DNA of 64,000 bases from Leisingera coralii (GCF_049056525.1 NZ_JBHUPT010000017.1:62001-126000), one strand, 5' to 3'; counted from the first letter of the stretch, positions 43,391 to 51,304 are shown. The notes: generated from the sequence alone by a model not told the origin. Made by a program: numbers and translations.

Positions 43391-44623
43391 TTACTCTTTG
43401 CTCCGAACCACTTCGAGGAAGTTTTCCACGCTCAGAAGCCAGCTTTGCTGATCTTCGTGGTATGATTGGTGTATCGCTTGCGGCAGCACCAACCTGAGGC
43501 TCTGCTTTAGCATCTCATCGGTCTGCGTTCTTGAAATTGCCGGTTCAAGCGTCAGCAGATGCTTTTCCTGGATTCGATCGGCCTCAGCCAAAACCTGCCG
43601 CCAGCGATCTTTACAGGTCGTCTTGGCCGCAAGCATAGTCAACCTGGCCGCAGGAAATGCCAGGTCCGCATACTCTGCTTCGCCAGGAAACAGAAAGTCC
43701 GCTGCGTTCCGTTTTTCGGTAGTCGCCTCACGCTTGTAGCGTACTGCGTTTGCCTGCAATACAGCCTCGATATGGTGGCCGAAAGCATAGCCCGCCCGGG
43801 ACTTCCGACGGTTCTGTACGCCAAGTGAGAACTTCAGGAAACCGTCCACATCTACATCGCTTCCCGATACGAAACCTGTTCTCAAACGCTCTGCCAGTAC
43901 TTCCTTTTCCATGTGGCGGAACAAAGCTTCTTCGTGTTCCATCCATGCCATCAAGGTCTTGTCCGGCTCAGCCACAGGATCGACATCCTTCAGCGTGTCT
44001 CTCGCGAACTTGGAGAGCTTGGCTGTAGGCGGAAAAACCAATCCGAACTTTTTCAGCAGTTGCTCGAACGCGGCTGGCGTTGCTTCCTCAGGTTCAATGC
44101 CGATTTCCTCTAGGACAAATCGTGCTGCGAAATCGACATCACGTCCCCCTTCCCCCACAATATCTCGCTGAGACAACTCAAAGTCGCTGGTCAGGGTTAG
44201 ACCAAACAGCCAGAGCAACTTCTGCTCAATCGAACTGCCTAACGGACACAGTATGGCCAGAACCTTCCGGTCCGCCGTCATACATAGGAAGAGCGTATCG
44301 TTTTCCTTGGCACGATAAACGACGGGTTCTGCCGCAGCAGGATAATAAAGGCGGTATTCGGGTGAACGGTGCGGCTGTCGTTTTCGGCTATTATACCAGG
44401 TTCCGGTCAGCTCAAGGCTTACCGGATCCTCTCCGCTGTCATCCATCCAAAGGTAGGTGACAGGGATAGTTTCACGGCCAGTAGGTGTGCCGACAAATGC
44501 TCGGAAGACATCCACGCCCTGGAACTCATGCCCCCGCGAGACTTTGGGATCGACTTCAGTTCCCCTAAGGCTTTTCGCCGCAGCACCAATAAAGTATTTC
44601 GATAGAAATCCACGGCCCGACAA
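43391..44623 (-). CDS. Type II restriction endonuclease, EcoRII family
   Basis: Protein of 410 aa from a TTG at 44623, with GAAGGAGTAG 9 nt upstream. The C-terminal half (~residues 255-405) matches the EcoRII catalytic domain: GYAFGHHIEAVLQANAVRY, AADFLFPGEAEY and LAAKTTCKDRWRQVLAEADRI followed by KHLLTLEPAIS. The N-terminal half corresponds to the EcoRII effector-site DNA-binding domain (RGHEFQGVDVFRAFVGTPTGRETIPVTYLWMDD). EcoRII cuts before CCWGG and requires two sites; that target is inferred for this enzyme. It is the last gene of the dcm-vsr-REase operon. Confidence 0.9.
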   Translation of the reverse strand: MSGRGFLSKYFIGAAAKSLRGTEVDPKVSRGHEFQGVDVFRAFVGTPTGRETIPVTYLWMDDSGEDPVSLELTGTWYNSRKRQPHRSPEYRLYYPAAAEPVVYRAKENDTLFLCMTADRKVLAILCPLGSSIEQKLLWLFGLTLTSDFELSQRDIVGEGGRDVDFAARFVLEEIGIEPEEATPAAFEQLLKKFGLVFPPTAKLSKFARDTLKDVDPVAEPDKTLMAWMEHEEALFRHMEKEVLAERLRTGFVSGSDVDVDGFLKFSLGVQNRRKSRAGYAFGHHIEAVLQANAVRYKREATTEKRNAADFLFPGEAEYADLAFPAARLTMLAAKTTCKDRWRQVLAEADRIQEKHLLTLEPAISRTQTDEMLKQSLRLVLPQAIHQSYHEDQQSWLLSVENFLEVVRSKE

Positions 44624-44641
44624 ACGTTCTACTCCTTCAGT

Positions 44642-45097
44642 TCAGCGGAACCCCTCAATCACGAGCTCCGAGTCGGCAGTCAGCAACCATTGGGAGAGAG
44701 AGTCAATCGCATCTCCCGCGACCATTTTACCCTTTCCCTTCAGAGCACATTCCCAAACAACTGCCACACGCCAACCCTTGGCCTTTAGTGCCTTCCTGTT
44801 CCTGAAGTCGCGTTCAACATTTGTTCGGATCTTGTCACGCCAAAACTCCTCACGGCTCGCTGGCCACTTGAAGAGCGGGCAGTCGTGACCATGCCAGAAG
44901 CAGCCGTTAACGAGTACTACCGCTCGATGTTTCGGCAATACCAGGTCTGGCTTGCCCGGCAAGTCTTTAGCATGAAGCCTGAAACGAAAGCCGCGGGCAT
45001 GAAGCCCGCGCCTTACAATCATTTCTGGTTTGGTATCGCTGCCACGGATGGCTGCCATGTTCCGGCTGCGCGTTGCCTTGTCGTGTACATCAGGCAA
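44642..45097 (-). CDS. vsr: Very short patch repair endonuclease Vsr
   Basis: Protein of 151 aa. The start DVHDKATRSRNMAAIRGSDTKPEMIVRRGLH is nearly diagnostic. GKPDLVLPKHRAVVLVNGCFWHGHDC contains the catalytic Asp and the His of the active site. It nicks T:G mismatches left by deamination of methylcytosine, protecting the genome from its own methyltransferase. It overlaps the methyltransferase gene by 8 nt. Confidence 0.95.
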   Translation of the reverse strand: MPDVHDKATRSRNMAAIRGSDTKPEMIVRRGLHARGFRFRLHAKDLPGKPDLVLPKHRAVVLVNGCFWHGHDCPLFKWPASREEFWRDKIRTNVERDFRNRKALKAKGWRVAVVWECALKGKGKMVAGDAIDSLSQWLLTADSELVIEGFR

Positions 45098-46322
45098 CAG
45101 CAGCTACCGGGATTTTTTGCTCTTCTTCAATCAGATGCCTGATGTGCGGCTCCATAGCTCGCGCAACCTCGGCGAACACGGGCACTGCGACGGAATTGCC
45201 AAACTGTTTGTAGGCCTGCGTATCAGATACGGGGATCTGAAAATCTTCCGGATAGCCCATCAGACGGGCACATTCTCTGGGTGTGAGCCGTCGGGGGTTC
45301 TTACCTTCGCCGCGGCTAACAAGAATTTCTGAGCCGTCTTTGTAGTACCGGGCTGATAGCGTCCGAGCGATACTATCCCCATCGACAAGTCCAAACCCGA
45401 ACCCGTTTCCCTTGGCCTTATGCTTCGCAGCGTAATTTTGCAGGTAAGCCCAAAGTTTGTCAGTCAGCGTGTACTTGCTGTTGACGATCGCGTCGTTGCC
45501 CAGCGTGAAATGTCCTTCCGGATCTTCGGTGCCATCTTCCGGGTGTAGAATATCCCGCATGCGCTTGATGCCATAAGGCGGGAGTGAGACGTCATCGAAG
45601 CTAAAGGGTACGTCTTTTCGGAAGCCGACAATGACGATACGTTCCCGGTGCTGAGGTACGAAGTGTGCCGCATCAATGACCCGCGGTTCAGGCACAAAAT
45701 ATCCAAGTTCATCCCGCAGCTTTCGCATAATCACTTCGAATGTACGGCCCTTATCATGGCTGCGCAGGTTCTTAACATTTTCAAGCAGGAACGCTGCTGG
45801 CCTGTGATGCTGAAGGATGCGCAATACGTCGAAAAACAGCGTCCCCTGTGTCTCATCTTCGAAGCCATGCGCACGACCGAGTGCGTTTTTCTTAGACACC
45901 CCAGCGATAGAAAACGGCTGGCAAGGAAAGCCCGCCACGAGCACCTGATGTTCCGGGATGCTATCTGCGTCGACCTCGCGAATATCACCTTCGATTGGGC
46001 GGTTATCTTTATAGTTTGCATCGTATGTCTGCTGAGCGAACCGGTCCCACTCGGACGTAAAGACACACCGGCCGCCTATGCTTTCCATAGCCTTGCGCAA
46101 CCCGCCTATCCCTGCGAAAAGATCAATGAACGAGAACGCTGGTGCGCCTTCTGACGGCCTCTTGGCATCGACAGTCATTCGCAGGACTTTGAGAACCGCT
46201 TCGCGAGCCGGTTCATCACCACGTTTCCAGCGATATACATGACCTTCGGAGTAACCAAGCAGCTCAGCCGCTTCAGAAACCGACAGTCCGGCCTTCTGAA
46301 GCAGAAGTTCAAATTCATTCAT
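45090..46322 (-). CDS. dcm: DNA (cytosine-5)-methyltransferase, Dcm/EcoRII-like, with N-terminal HTH
   Basis: Protein of 410 aa. An N-terminal helix-turn-helix (LSVSEAAELLGYSEGHVYRWKRGDEP) may bind the operon's own promoter. C5-methyltransferase motifs follow in order: FIDLFAGIGGLRKAM (I), AGFPCQPFSIAG with the catalytic Cys (IV), LLENVKNL (VI), PQHRERIVIVGF (VIII), RRLTPRECARLMGYPE (IX) and QFGNSVAVPV (X). With its EcoRII-type partner it probably methylates the inner C of CCWGG. GAGGATAACAG precedes the ATG. Confidence 0.94.
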   Translation of the reverse strand: MNEFELLLQKAGLSVSEAAELLGYSEGHVYRWKRGDEPAREAVLKVLRMTVDAKRPSEGAPAFSFIDLFAGIGGLRKAMESIGGRCVFTSEWDRFAQQTYDANYKDNRPIEGDIREVDADSIPEHQVLVAGFPCQPFSIAGVSKKNALGRAHGFEDETQGTLFFDVLRILQHHRPAAFLLENVKNLRSHDKGRTFEVIMRKLRDELGYFVPEPRVIDAAHFVPQHRERIVIVGFRKDVPFSFDDVSLPPYGIKRMRDILHPEDGTEDPEGHFTLGNDAIVNSKYTLTDKLWAYLQNYAAKHKAKGNGFGFGLVDGDSIARTLSARYYKDGSEILVSRGEGKNPRRLTPRECARLMGYPEDFQIPVSDTQAYKQFGNSVAVPVFAEVARAMEPHIRHLIEEEQKIPVAAVA

Positions 46323-46456
46323 CTGTTATCCTCGCTCGACCAGAAAGACGAAACTTCCTCTGGGTATTTTTTTGACAAGGTGCGAGATTTCACCCCAACA
46401 CGCAAGAACATTCAGCTAACTCCAGTCAGTTTTTGCCTGACATGGCCGGGGCGACC

Positions 46457-47053
46457 TTAGCCGCCCTCGCTAACCAACCGAGCTCGCCAGTACTCCGCAT
46501 CATCCAGCAATCTTTTTGCGGTCTTCTGCTCGACGCCCATCTCGCGGGCGATTTCATCGAGTGACGCCCCGGTATCCCAAAGGAGCAACGCATGGTCAGC
46601 CATGTATGCTTTGCGCAGCGCAAAGCAGCTTGGCAGTTCAATGATGCAATTCGCGTGACTGTGGCTCAGAAGGTCTGCTGCCTCGCGGCCGATCATCTTC
46701 GCAATCCGATGTTCAACGTGCATCTCTCCAGGCACATAGAGCTGGCGCCGCCATTTCCGGCTGCCTTTGGCGCGTGTACCCTCGACCAAGCGAACGGCAT
46801 TGCCACGACCAATCACCTCGGCAATCTCGGCGACGGTCTCCGGCAGCGGCACATTGCGACCACGCGATGCAGCAAACTCGGCCAGAGGATAGCGGGCCAC
46901 CTCCGGCAGCTCGAGCTGCATTTCGACAGACCGCTTTGAAGATTTTCGTGGCGCGGGGCGCCCAGCGCGCTGGGCTTCTACCAACAACTTGCGGAGCTGG
47001 CGGTTCTCGGCTTCGAGGTTCTGAAGTTCCCCCATCAATTCAGCCCTTCGCAC
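46457..47053 (-). CDS. Mor-like phage transcription regulator
   Basis: Protein of 198 aa. A short N-terminal coiled coil (LMGELQNLEAENRQLRKLLVEAQ) leads to a C-terminal domain. IAKMIGREAADLLSHSHANCIIELPSC followed by DTGASLDEIAREMGVEQKTAKRLLDDAEYW has the layout of Mor/C-type activators: a dimerisation strand then a helix-turn-helix. It could activate the late genes. It overlaps the DUF1064 gene by 14 nt. ATG codons at 47053 or 47035 are both possible. Confidence 0.65.
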   Translation of the reverse strand: MRRAELMGELQNLEAENRQLRKLLVEAQRAGRPAPRKSSKRSVEMQLELPEVARYPLAEFAASRGRNVPLPETVAEIAEVIGRGNAVRLVEGTRAKGSRKWRRQLYVPGEMHVEHRIAKMIGREAADLLSHSHANCIIELPSCFALRKAYMADHALLLWDTGASLDEIAREMGVEQKTAKRLLDDAEYWRARLVSEGG

Positions 47054-47468
47054 GGCTCACGAGGATCTCCATGCCCTGAGCGAGCAGTATGGCCCGTTTC
47101 AGTTTAAACACGTCAGTTTCGTGCCCCTTGCGATCCTCGATCACCGCGCAGCCAAGCCGCTTGTCTACATAGGTGAAATCAGCCCGGTAAACGCGCTGCT
47201 GCTTTCCGCCGTCCGTCATGATGGGTCCATCCCTGCCATGAAGGGGAATTTCCACCTGTCGGCGCAGGCCACAAATTTCTCCCGCCTCCTGCAGCAGCAG
47301 CAATTCTGCCCAGCGCTGGGCCTCTGTCTTGCTGTCATGCGTGATCCCATCGGCCGTGGTAGTGCGCTGGGTCCCCCGCACTCGGCGACGATCCTCACCT
47401 GCCGGTTTTTGGTGTGCTTCACGATACTGTTCTGCCGTCATCCGCTCGGTCATCAAGCTGCCTTTCAT
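47040..47468 (-). CDS. DUF1064 phage nuclease-like protein
   Basis: Protein of 142 aa. HDSKTEAQRWAELLLLQEAGEICGLRRQVEIPL, YRADFTYVD and AVIEDRKGHETDVFKLKRAILL are DUF1064 hallmarks. The D-x(n)-E-x-K arrangement resembles a restriction-endonuclease/Holliday-junction nuclease core. It overlaps the next upstream gene by 4 nt. It probably acts in phage replication or recombination. Confidence 0.85.
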   Translation of the reverse strand: MKGSLMTERMTAEQYREAHQKPAGEDRRRVRGTQRTTTADGITHDSKTEAQRWAELLLLQEAGEICGLRRQVEIPLHGRDGPIMTDGGKQQRVYRADFTYVDKRLGCAVIEDRKGHETDVFKLKRAILLAQGMEILVSRAKG

Positions 47469-47878
47469 TTCTGTGCTTCTGCCCGCATTGCCTCGGCCAG
47501 TTCCGCCTCAAAGAACTGGGCGAGGCTGATCGTCTGCTGCCAGCCGCCATGATTGGTGCCGCCCCGCCCCCTGGTGCGCGCAGGCAGGCCAAGGTTCCGG
47601 CGCCGGGTGCCGATGGCCGACCGATGGGTGTACCCGAAATGCTCCGCCATTTCCGTGGAGCAAACGCCTGCGTTCCACATTCGGGTGAAGGTCTCATCGT
47701 CCACCAAGCGCTTTCGCACCTTCGCACGACTGGAGAGACCCAGCGTCTTCGCCTTGTAGCTGAGCCCCTGGCGGGTCACGCCCAGCGCGGCGGCTATACG
47801 CTCTGTGGGGATGTCGTGACGGTTCCACAGCGGCGCGAGCGTTTCGCGGGTAATATGCTTCAAGGGGGTGATTGCCAT
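47465..47878 (-). CDS. Helix-turn-helix DNA-binding protein
   Basis: Protein of 137 aa. Two HTH-like units are visible: PLWNRHDIPTERIAAALGVTRQGLSYKAKTLGL and DETFTRMWNAGVCSTEMAEHFGYTHRSAIGTRRRNLGL. The repeated 'x-MWNAG-x-S-x-x-EMAEHFG' pattern recalls GcrA-like regulators. It lies in the early leftward operon. Confidence 0.7.
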   Translation of the reverse strand: MAITPLKHITRETLAPLWNRHDIPTERIAAALGVTRQGLSYKAKTLGLSSRAKVRKRLVDDETFTRMWNAGVCSTEMAEHFGYTHRSAIGTRRRNLGLPARTRGRGGTNHGGWQQTISLAQFFEAELAEAMRAEAQK

Positions 47879-47882
47879 GGTC

Positions 47883-48176
47883 CTAGCGCTGCCTTGTCTG
47901 GTGGTCTTTCAGCTTCCGCCCTGCGAACTTGAGAGCTCTTGCCATATCTCCAGCATGGGGGTGCTGCTGGGGTTTACGGCTCAACCAGTTCTGCGTGCGA
48001 TAGGCACCCCGGATTTCATCGAGGCTGTTGTATCGCTGGCGGCACGGTACCTCTTGACCGATCAGACCTTTGCCCGGAGCGATGATGATGCAATCGCCGA
48101 GATCCAGATCGACGGTCACGGTGACCTTTCCAAACTTGCTGCCATGGGTGTCCGGGTCGAGATGCGGGCTGCTCAT
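47883..48176 (-). CDS. Hypothetical early phage protein
   Basis: Protein of 97 aa from the ATG at 48176, which overlaps the stop of the replication gene (ATGA). The strand-rich segment KVTVTVDLDLGDCIIIAPGKGLIGQEVPCRQRYNSLDEIRGAYRTQNWL is followed by a basic tail (FAGRKLKDHQTRQR). No family is recognised. Coupling to the O-like gene suggests a role in replication or its control. Confidence 0.6.
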   Translation of the reverse strand: MSSPHLDPDTHGSKFGKVTVTVDLDLGDCIIIAPGKGLIGQEVPCRQRYNSLDEIRGAYRTQNWLSRKPQQHPHAGDMARALKFAGRKLKDHQTRQR

Positions 48177-49045
48177 ACGTTGATCCCCGCGGCTGCACAT
48201 TCCGCCGCCGTAACCAACCCTGCAGCGATGCACTCCCCGGCCTGGCTGGGCTTGATGGTTCGCGCCCAGGGCTTGCATTCCCGGATCTCCTGAGCCCGTG
48301 CTTCCAGCACCTTCCGCGGGTCAGCCGCCGACTGCTGATCGGTGGTGTGATCCACCCAGCGGCGTTCCGACAGCCAAGTGTCCGACCGCTTGATGAACAT
48401 TGCCCTGTTCCCGGCCTGCTGCGCAGCGTAGGCGCGGGCCCCGGCCAGAATCACCTGCGGATCAGTCCCCTCGCCCAGCGCCGCGCGCAGCGCCGCCACT
48501 GTCGCCGCCCGGCGCTCGAGCCGGGGATAGACGCTGACAAACTCGGCGAAGAAACCATCGAAATCAAAATCTAGGGCTTGTGTGTGTCCGGCGTCAGCCG
48601 GGCACATAGTTCCTTTATGGTTCCTAGGATGGTTTGGGTGCATCTCCTGCACCGGTAGGGGTGCATTTCCTGCACCTGTCGGGTGCATCTCCTGCACGGG
48701 TGCATTTCCTGCACCCGCTATATGTTGTGGTACGGGTGCATTTCCTGCACGGGTCGGCGGCAGGCCTGAAACGGCCTTTAGATTGATCCGGTACTCGACC
48801 GTGAAGCCGTTTCTGCACTTCCTCTGCCCCACCTCGGAAACGAGCCCGGAGGCCACCAGCTCGCTGATATTGGTTTGCACTGTGCGCTTGCTCTTCAGCT
48901 CCAGGTCGGCGGCCATGTTGCCCTTACTGACCCAGATACCCGACCCGTCATCACTGGCGGCGTCAGCCATGTAGAGCAGGATCGCCTTCTTCGTCGGAGA
49001 TCCAACGGCGCGCCGCTTGACCAGCGAATACAATTCGATGCTCAT
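48173..49045 (-). CDS. Phage replication initiator, lambda O-like layout with iterons inside the gene
   Basis: Protein of 290 aa. Residues ~1-90 are a winged-helix domain (PTKKAILLYMADAASDDGSGIWVSKGNMAADLELKSKRTVQTNISELVASGLV). A low-complexity linker (~95-140) encoded by DNA iterons contains GNAPVQEMHP repeats. The C-terminal part (FAEFVSVYPRLERRAATVAALRAAL...TWLSERRW) is typical of phage replication proteins that recruit a helicase. This matches lambda O, whose gene also contains the origin. No helicase or loader is seen nearby, so host DnaB/DnaC-type factors would be needed. Confidence 0.8.
   Translation of the reverse strand: MSIELYSLVKRRAVGSPTKKAILLYMADAASDDGSGIWVSKGNMAADLELKSKRTVQTNISELVASGLVSEVGQRKCRNGFTVEYRINLKAVSGLPPTRAGNAPVPQHIAGAGNAPVQEMHPTGAGNAPLPVQEMHPNHPRNHKGTMCPADAGHTQALDFDFDGFFAEFVSVYPRLERRAATVAALRAALGEGTDPQVILAGARAYAAQQAGNRAMFIKRSDTWLSERRWVDHTTDQQSAADPRKVLEARAQEIRECKPWARTIKPSQAGECIAAGLVTAAECAAAGINV
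48636..48750. repeat. Five 17-bp iterons, probable replication origin
   Basis: GGGTGCATYTCCTGCAC occurs at 48636-48652, 48659-48675, 48681-48697, 48698-48714 and 48734-48750, with Y alternating C/T. Each unit is an imperfect dyad (GTGCA...TGCAC). Start-to-start spacings are 23, 22, 17 and 36 nt. They lie inside the linker region of the O-like gene, as the lambda origin does. Confidence 0.8.
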
Positions 49046-49142
49046 ACCTGCCTCGTTTTTCTCGATGTGATGCGCCCAGCGCCGCTGAAGACCTGAGCGA
49101 AAATCAGTAGCCGGTGCGCCCGGTGCTTGCCGTCACGCCCCA

Positions 49143-49466
49143 TCAAGCCGCCTGCTCCGTTGCCTGGCTAAAGAACTTCGGCGCGCCCGGGTCGGTCAGC
49201 ATTACCAGCAACGCGATGTGGCTAGCGGGCGCAGTCACCGCGCCCCACCAGTTCAGCGCTGTCTGGAAACTGACGTCACAGAACAGCGCCACCTCGCGCG
49301 GGCTGCGGAACCGGTCGCGGAAATAGGCCGACCACAGGTCAGGCGCGCTGACCTTCAGCGCATATGGGTCAAACTGATTTGACCAAGATTTTTGCTTAGC
49401 GCCTCCGGCATCCTGCGGCCATGGCGCATCATTGTTCACGATCAGGGTCAGGCGCGGGTGGTTCAT
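49143..49466 (-). CDS. Hypothetical early phage protein, possible DNA-binding
   Basis: Protein of 107 aa. The C-terminal half (RFRSPREVALFCDVSFQTALNWWGAVTAPASHIALLVML) reads like a divergent helix-turn-helix. It overlaps the Cro-like gene by 4 nt (ATGA), so it belongs to the first leftward transcript. No family is recognised. Confidence 0.6.
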   Translation of the reverse strand: MNHPRLTLIVNNDAPWPQDAGGAKQKSWSNQFDPYALKVSAPDLWSAYFRDRFRSPREVALFCDVSFQTALNWWGAVTAPASHIALLVMLTDPGAPKFFSQATEQAA

Positions 49467-49696
49467 GCGGCGGCCTCCCCTGCTTCAGCCCTTCGCTCAA
49501 CCGTGAGGAAAGAAAACAGGGACCGCGGCGGTTCCGCGATCCCCTTCTCATGCGCCATCAGGCAAAGCGCATCGTACCAGGCAGCGGGCAATGCCCCGGC
49601 CTGCATATGTGTGTGCACGGTGGTGTGCCTCTTGCCCAAGCGCTTCGCTACAGCACGATATCCGCCCAAGGCCTCTATGTAATCGCGAATGGTCAT
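49463..49696 (-). CDS. Cro-like regulator of the immunity switch
   Basis: Protein of 77 aa from the ATG at 49696 (MTIRDYIEALGGYRAVAKRLGKRHTTVHTHMQAGALPAAWYDALCLMA). IEALGGYRAVAKRLG then TTVHTHMQAG has the YdaS/Cro-type arrangement in which the recognition helix reads the operator. It diverges from the repressor gene across a 90-bp region with two operators. An upstream start at 49732 would place the coding region across the operator. Confidence 0.75.
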   Translation of the reverse strand: MTIRDYIEALGGYRAVAKRLGKRHTTVHTHMQAGALPAAWYDALCLMAHEKGIAEPPRSLFSFLTVERRAEAGEAAA

Positions 49697-49709
49697 GGCC
49701 ACAGCGATA

Positions 49710-49767
49710 ATACGATTTTTTCGCACTTTCAACAGTGCAACTCTTACTTGGTGCGAATTTATCGTAT
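49710..49767. promoter_or_regulatory. cro/cI intergenic operators O1 and O2
   Basis: ATACGATTTTTTCGCAC (49710-49726) and, in inverted orientation, GTGCGAATTTATCGTAT (49751-49767). Each 17-bp site is a dyad with half-site RTRCGA around a 5-bp AT spacer. On the minus strand TTGAAA and TATTAT flank O1, making it a likely operator of the leftward early promoter. Confidence 0.7.
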
Positions 49768-49785
49768 TTCAGCGAGTACAGTCAC

Positions 49786-50082
49786 ATGGATTATCTAGAG
49801 ATCGAAAAGCTTTGCCGCCGCGGCGACAGTTCCCCCGAGGCCATCCACAAGCGACTGGTCGCTGCACGCTTGATGACAGGACTCTCACAAAAAGAGATCG
49901 CCGCGAACGCGGGCATCAAATACACAACCTTTCGCTCCCAAGAACAATCCGGCTCACCATCAGTAAGGCTTATGAGCTATTTCCTCGGCGCATTCCAAGT
50001 CGACTTCAACTTTATCTTGGGCGGCGACCCCGCGCGGCTGCCCGCCGACGTGCTTCAAGAGATATTGAAGCACCTCGACTAA
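49786..50082 (+). CDS. CI-like phage repressor, short form
   Basis: Protein of 98 aa from the ATG at 49786. A helix-turn-helix spans residues ~25-60 (RLVAARLMTGLSQKEIAANAGIKYTTFRSQEQSGSPS). The short C-terminal part (LMSYFLGAFQVDFNFILGGD) could mediate dimerisation. There is no LexA-type Ser-Lys protease domain, so induction would not be by RecA-stimulated self-cleavage. The divergent Cro-like gene and the operators define the lysogeny switch. Confidence 0.8.
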   Translation: MDYLEIEKLCRRGDSSPEAIHKRLVAARLMTGLSQKEIAANAGIKYTTFRSQEQSGSPSVRLMSYFLGAFQVDFNFILGGDPARLPADVLQEILKHLD

Positions 50083-50238
50083 CCCGCCTCCAAACTAGCG
50101 GCGCAAACAGCCAGTTCAGGTTAACCCCCAAAGGGATCAACACCCTGGCAACCAATCTACAAAACATGCGATTCCTTCATTTGTTCCCGTTTTGTACCAA
50201 CAGGAACAGTCACTGCAAGCCGCAACCAGATCAATGGA

Positions 50239-50291
50239 ATACGATTTTTTCGCACATCTTATATTGACCTGTACGATTTTTCCGTATTATC
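50239..50291 (+). promoter_or_regulatory. Promoter and operators O3/O4 of the rightward integrase operon
   Basis: O3 (50239-50255) is identical to O1 over 17 bp. O4 (50271-50287, GTACGATTTTTCCGTAT) is a diverged dyad. TTGACC at 50264-50269 and TATTAT at 50285-50290 (15-bp spacer) lie between and over them. The rest of 50083-50320 holds no gene. Confidence 0.65.
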
Positions 50292-50320
50292 GTTGCCTCA
50301 CATCACCGATGGAGGAATAG

Positions 50321-50602
50321 ATGCAAGAGCATTCCAAAGAGGTCATTGCCGCCGCCCGCCTGATCGCCTCGCGGCCGGAGGAACACATTGATAACCCCGC
50401 CCAGTTCACCACAGCCTGGGCCGCCCTGAAGGCCGCCCGCGGACAAGGTTTTGACCCGGCCCGTCTACGCGCCGCGCACCTGATCGACCGTCCGGAACCG
50501 GCGCCGGAACCGACCAGCTTTGACACCCGCCTGCTACGCATCGCTCGGAAAGCACGCGAGATCGCGGAAGCCAAAGGATACTCCCTTCCTCCGGCAGCTT
50601 GA
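50321..50602 (+). CDS. Hypothetical protein, first gene of the rightward operon
   Basis: Protein of 93 aa, preceded by CCGATGGAGGAATAG. It is helical and Ala/Arg-rich (EVIAAARLIASRPEEHID, FTTAWAALKAARGQGFDPARL, RLLRIARKAREIAEAKGY). No family is recognised. It follows the O3/O4 promoter and is probably expressed when the repressor is absent. Confidence 0.6.
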   Translation: MQEHSKEVIAAARLIASRPEEHIDNPAQFTTAWAALKAARGQGFDPARLRAAHLIDRPEPAPEPTSFDTRLLRIARKAREIAEAKGYSLPPAA

Positions 50603-50681
50603 GACTGAAGCGCCAACCGCTCCCTTGCCCGGCGATCGCCTACCGGGCAGGTCAAACCACACTGAAAAATTTGAGGTTCGC

Positions 50682-50930
50682 ATGACGAACGAGACCGCCC
50701 GAGCGTTCGCTGAAACCATTGCAAAGCTGAAAGGCCGCGAAAGGCAGGATTCTGTAGCCTGCGCGGTGATCGAAACCGGCGGCCTTTACCCATATTCCAT
50801 GCCGCCGAATTCGCTGGTCGAGATCCAATTGCACGGCGTTTTCGCCACCGGCATGGGTGAAGACGAAGCTATCGGCAACTGGATCGCAAAGGCTAGCCCC
50901 AAGCTGACCACGCCCGTCGGAGCCGAATAA
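50682..50930 (+). CDS. Hypothetical protein in the integrase operon
   Basis: Protein of 82 aa from the ATG at 50682; TGAGGTTCGC lies upstream. NETARAFAETIAKLKGRERQDSVACAVIETGGLYPYSMP and HGVFATGMGEDEAIGNWIAKAS are visible but match no family I know. Its stop overlaps the next start (TAATG). Confidence 0.6.
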   Translation: MTNETARAFAETIAKLKGRERQDSVACAVIETGGLYPYSMPPNSLVEIQLHGVFATGMGEDEAIGNWIAKASPKLTTPVGAE

Positions 50931-51304
50931 TGCAGCCGTCACGCCAACAGATCTACGCCACTGCACAGGACATGCAAAACCGCTGCAGGTTCGGCCAGGC
51001 GATGCTACTCTGGTCGCTGGGCGGCAAAATCACCCCGGGCAGCGTCTATTCTGGCGACCGCTTCGATTTCGATGCGGTGCGCTGGCACGTATCTCTGTTG
51101 GGGATACCTGCCAGCGGCGCCGACATGCCCAGCGCCCTTGATGCGTGGATCCGGGCAGCGCGCCTGTACCACACACTCGATGGATCACGCCGCGCTACAG
51201 ATGGGCGGCCCGATTGTCCTTACAGTGGCCAGGCGCCGCTGCCCGAAACGCCCTCTTTGGCGGTGACCAAAAACCTGCAGCCGCTTCAACCGGCTAGGGT
51301 ATAA
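50930..51304 (+). CDS. Hypothetical protein in the integrase operon
   Basis: Protein of 124 aa. The N-terminal half (QQIYATAQDMQNRCRFGQAMLLWSLGGKITPGSVYSGDRFDFDAVRWHVSLLG) shows a possible helical and winged pattern; the C-terminal half is Pro-rich and basic. No family is recognised. It is translationally coupled to the preceding gene. A 130-nt gap follows before the next gene. Confidence 0.55.
   Translation: MQPSRQQIYATAQDMQNRCRFGQAMLLWSLGGKITPGSVYSGDRFDFDAVRWHVSLLGIPASGADMPSALDAWIRAARLYHTLDGSRRATDGRPDCPYSGQAPLPETPSLAVTKNLQPLQPARV

Noticed and set aside
48636..48750. CRISPR array
   Set aside because: Units are only 17 bp, spacers are 0-19 bp and irregular, there are no cas genes, and the block is inside a coding region. 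Iterons fit better.
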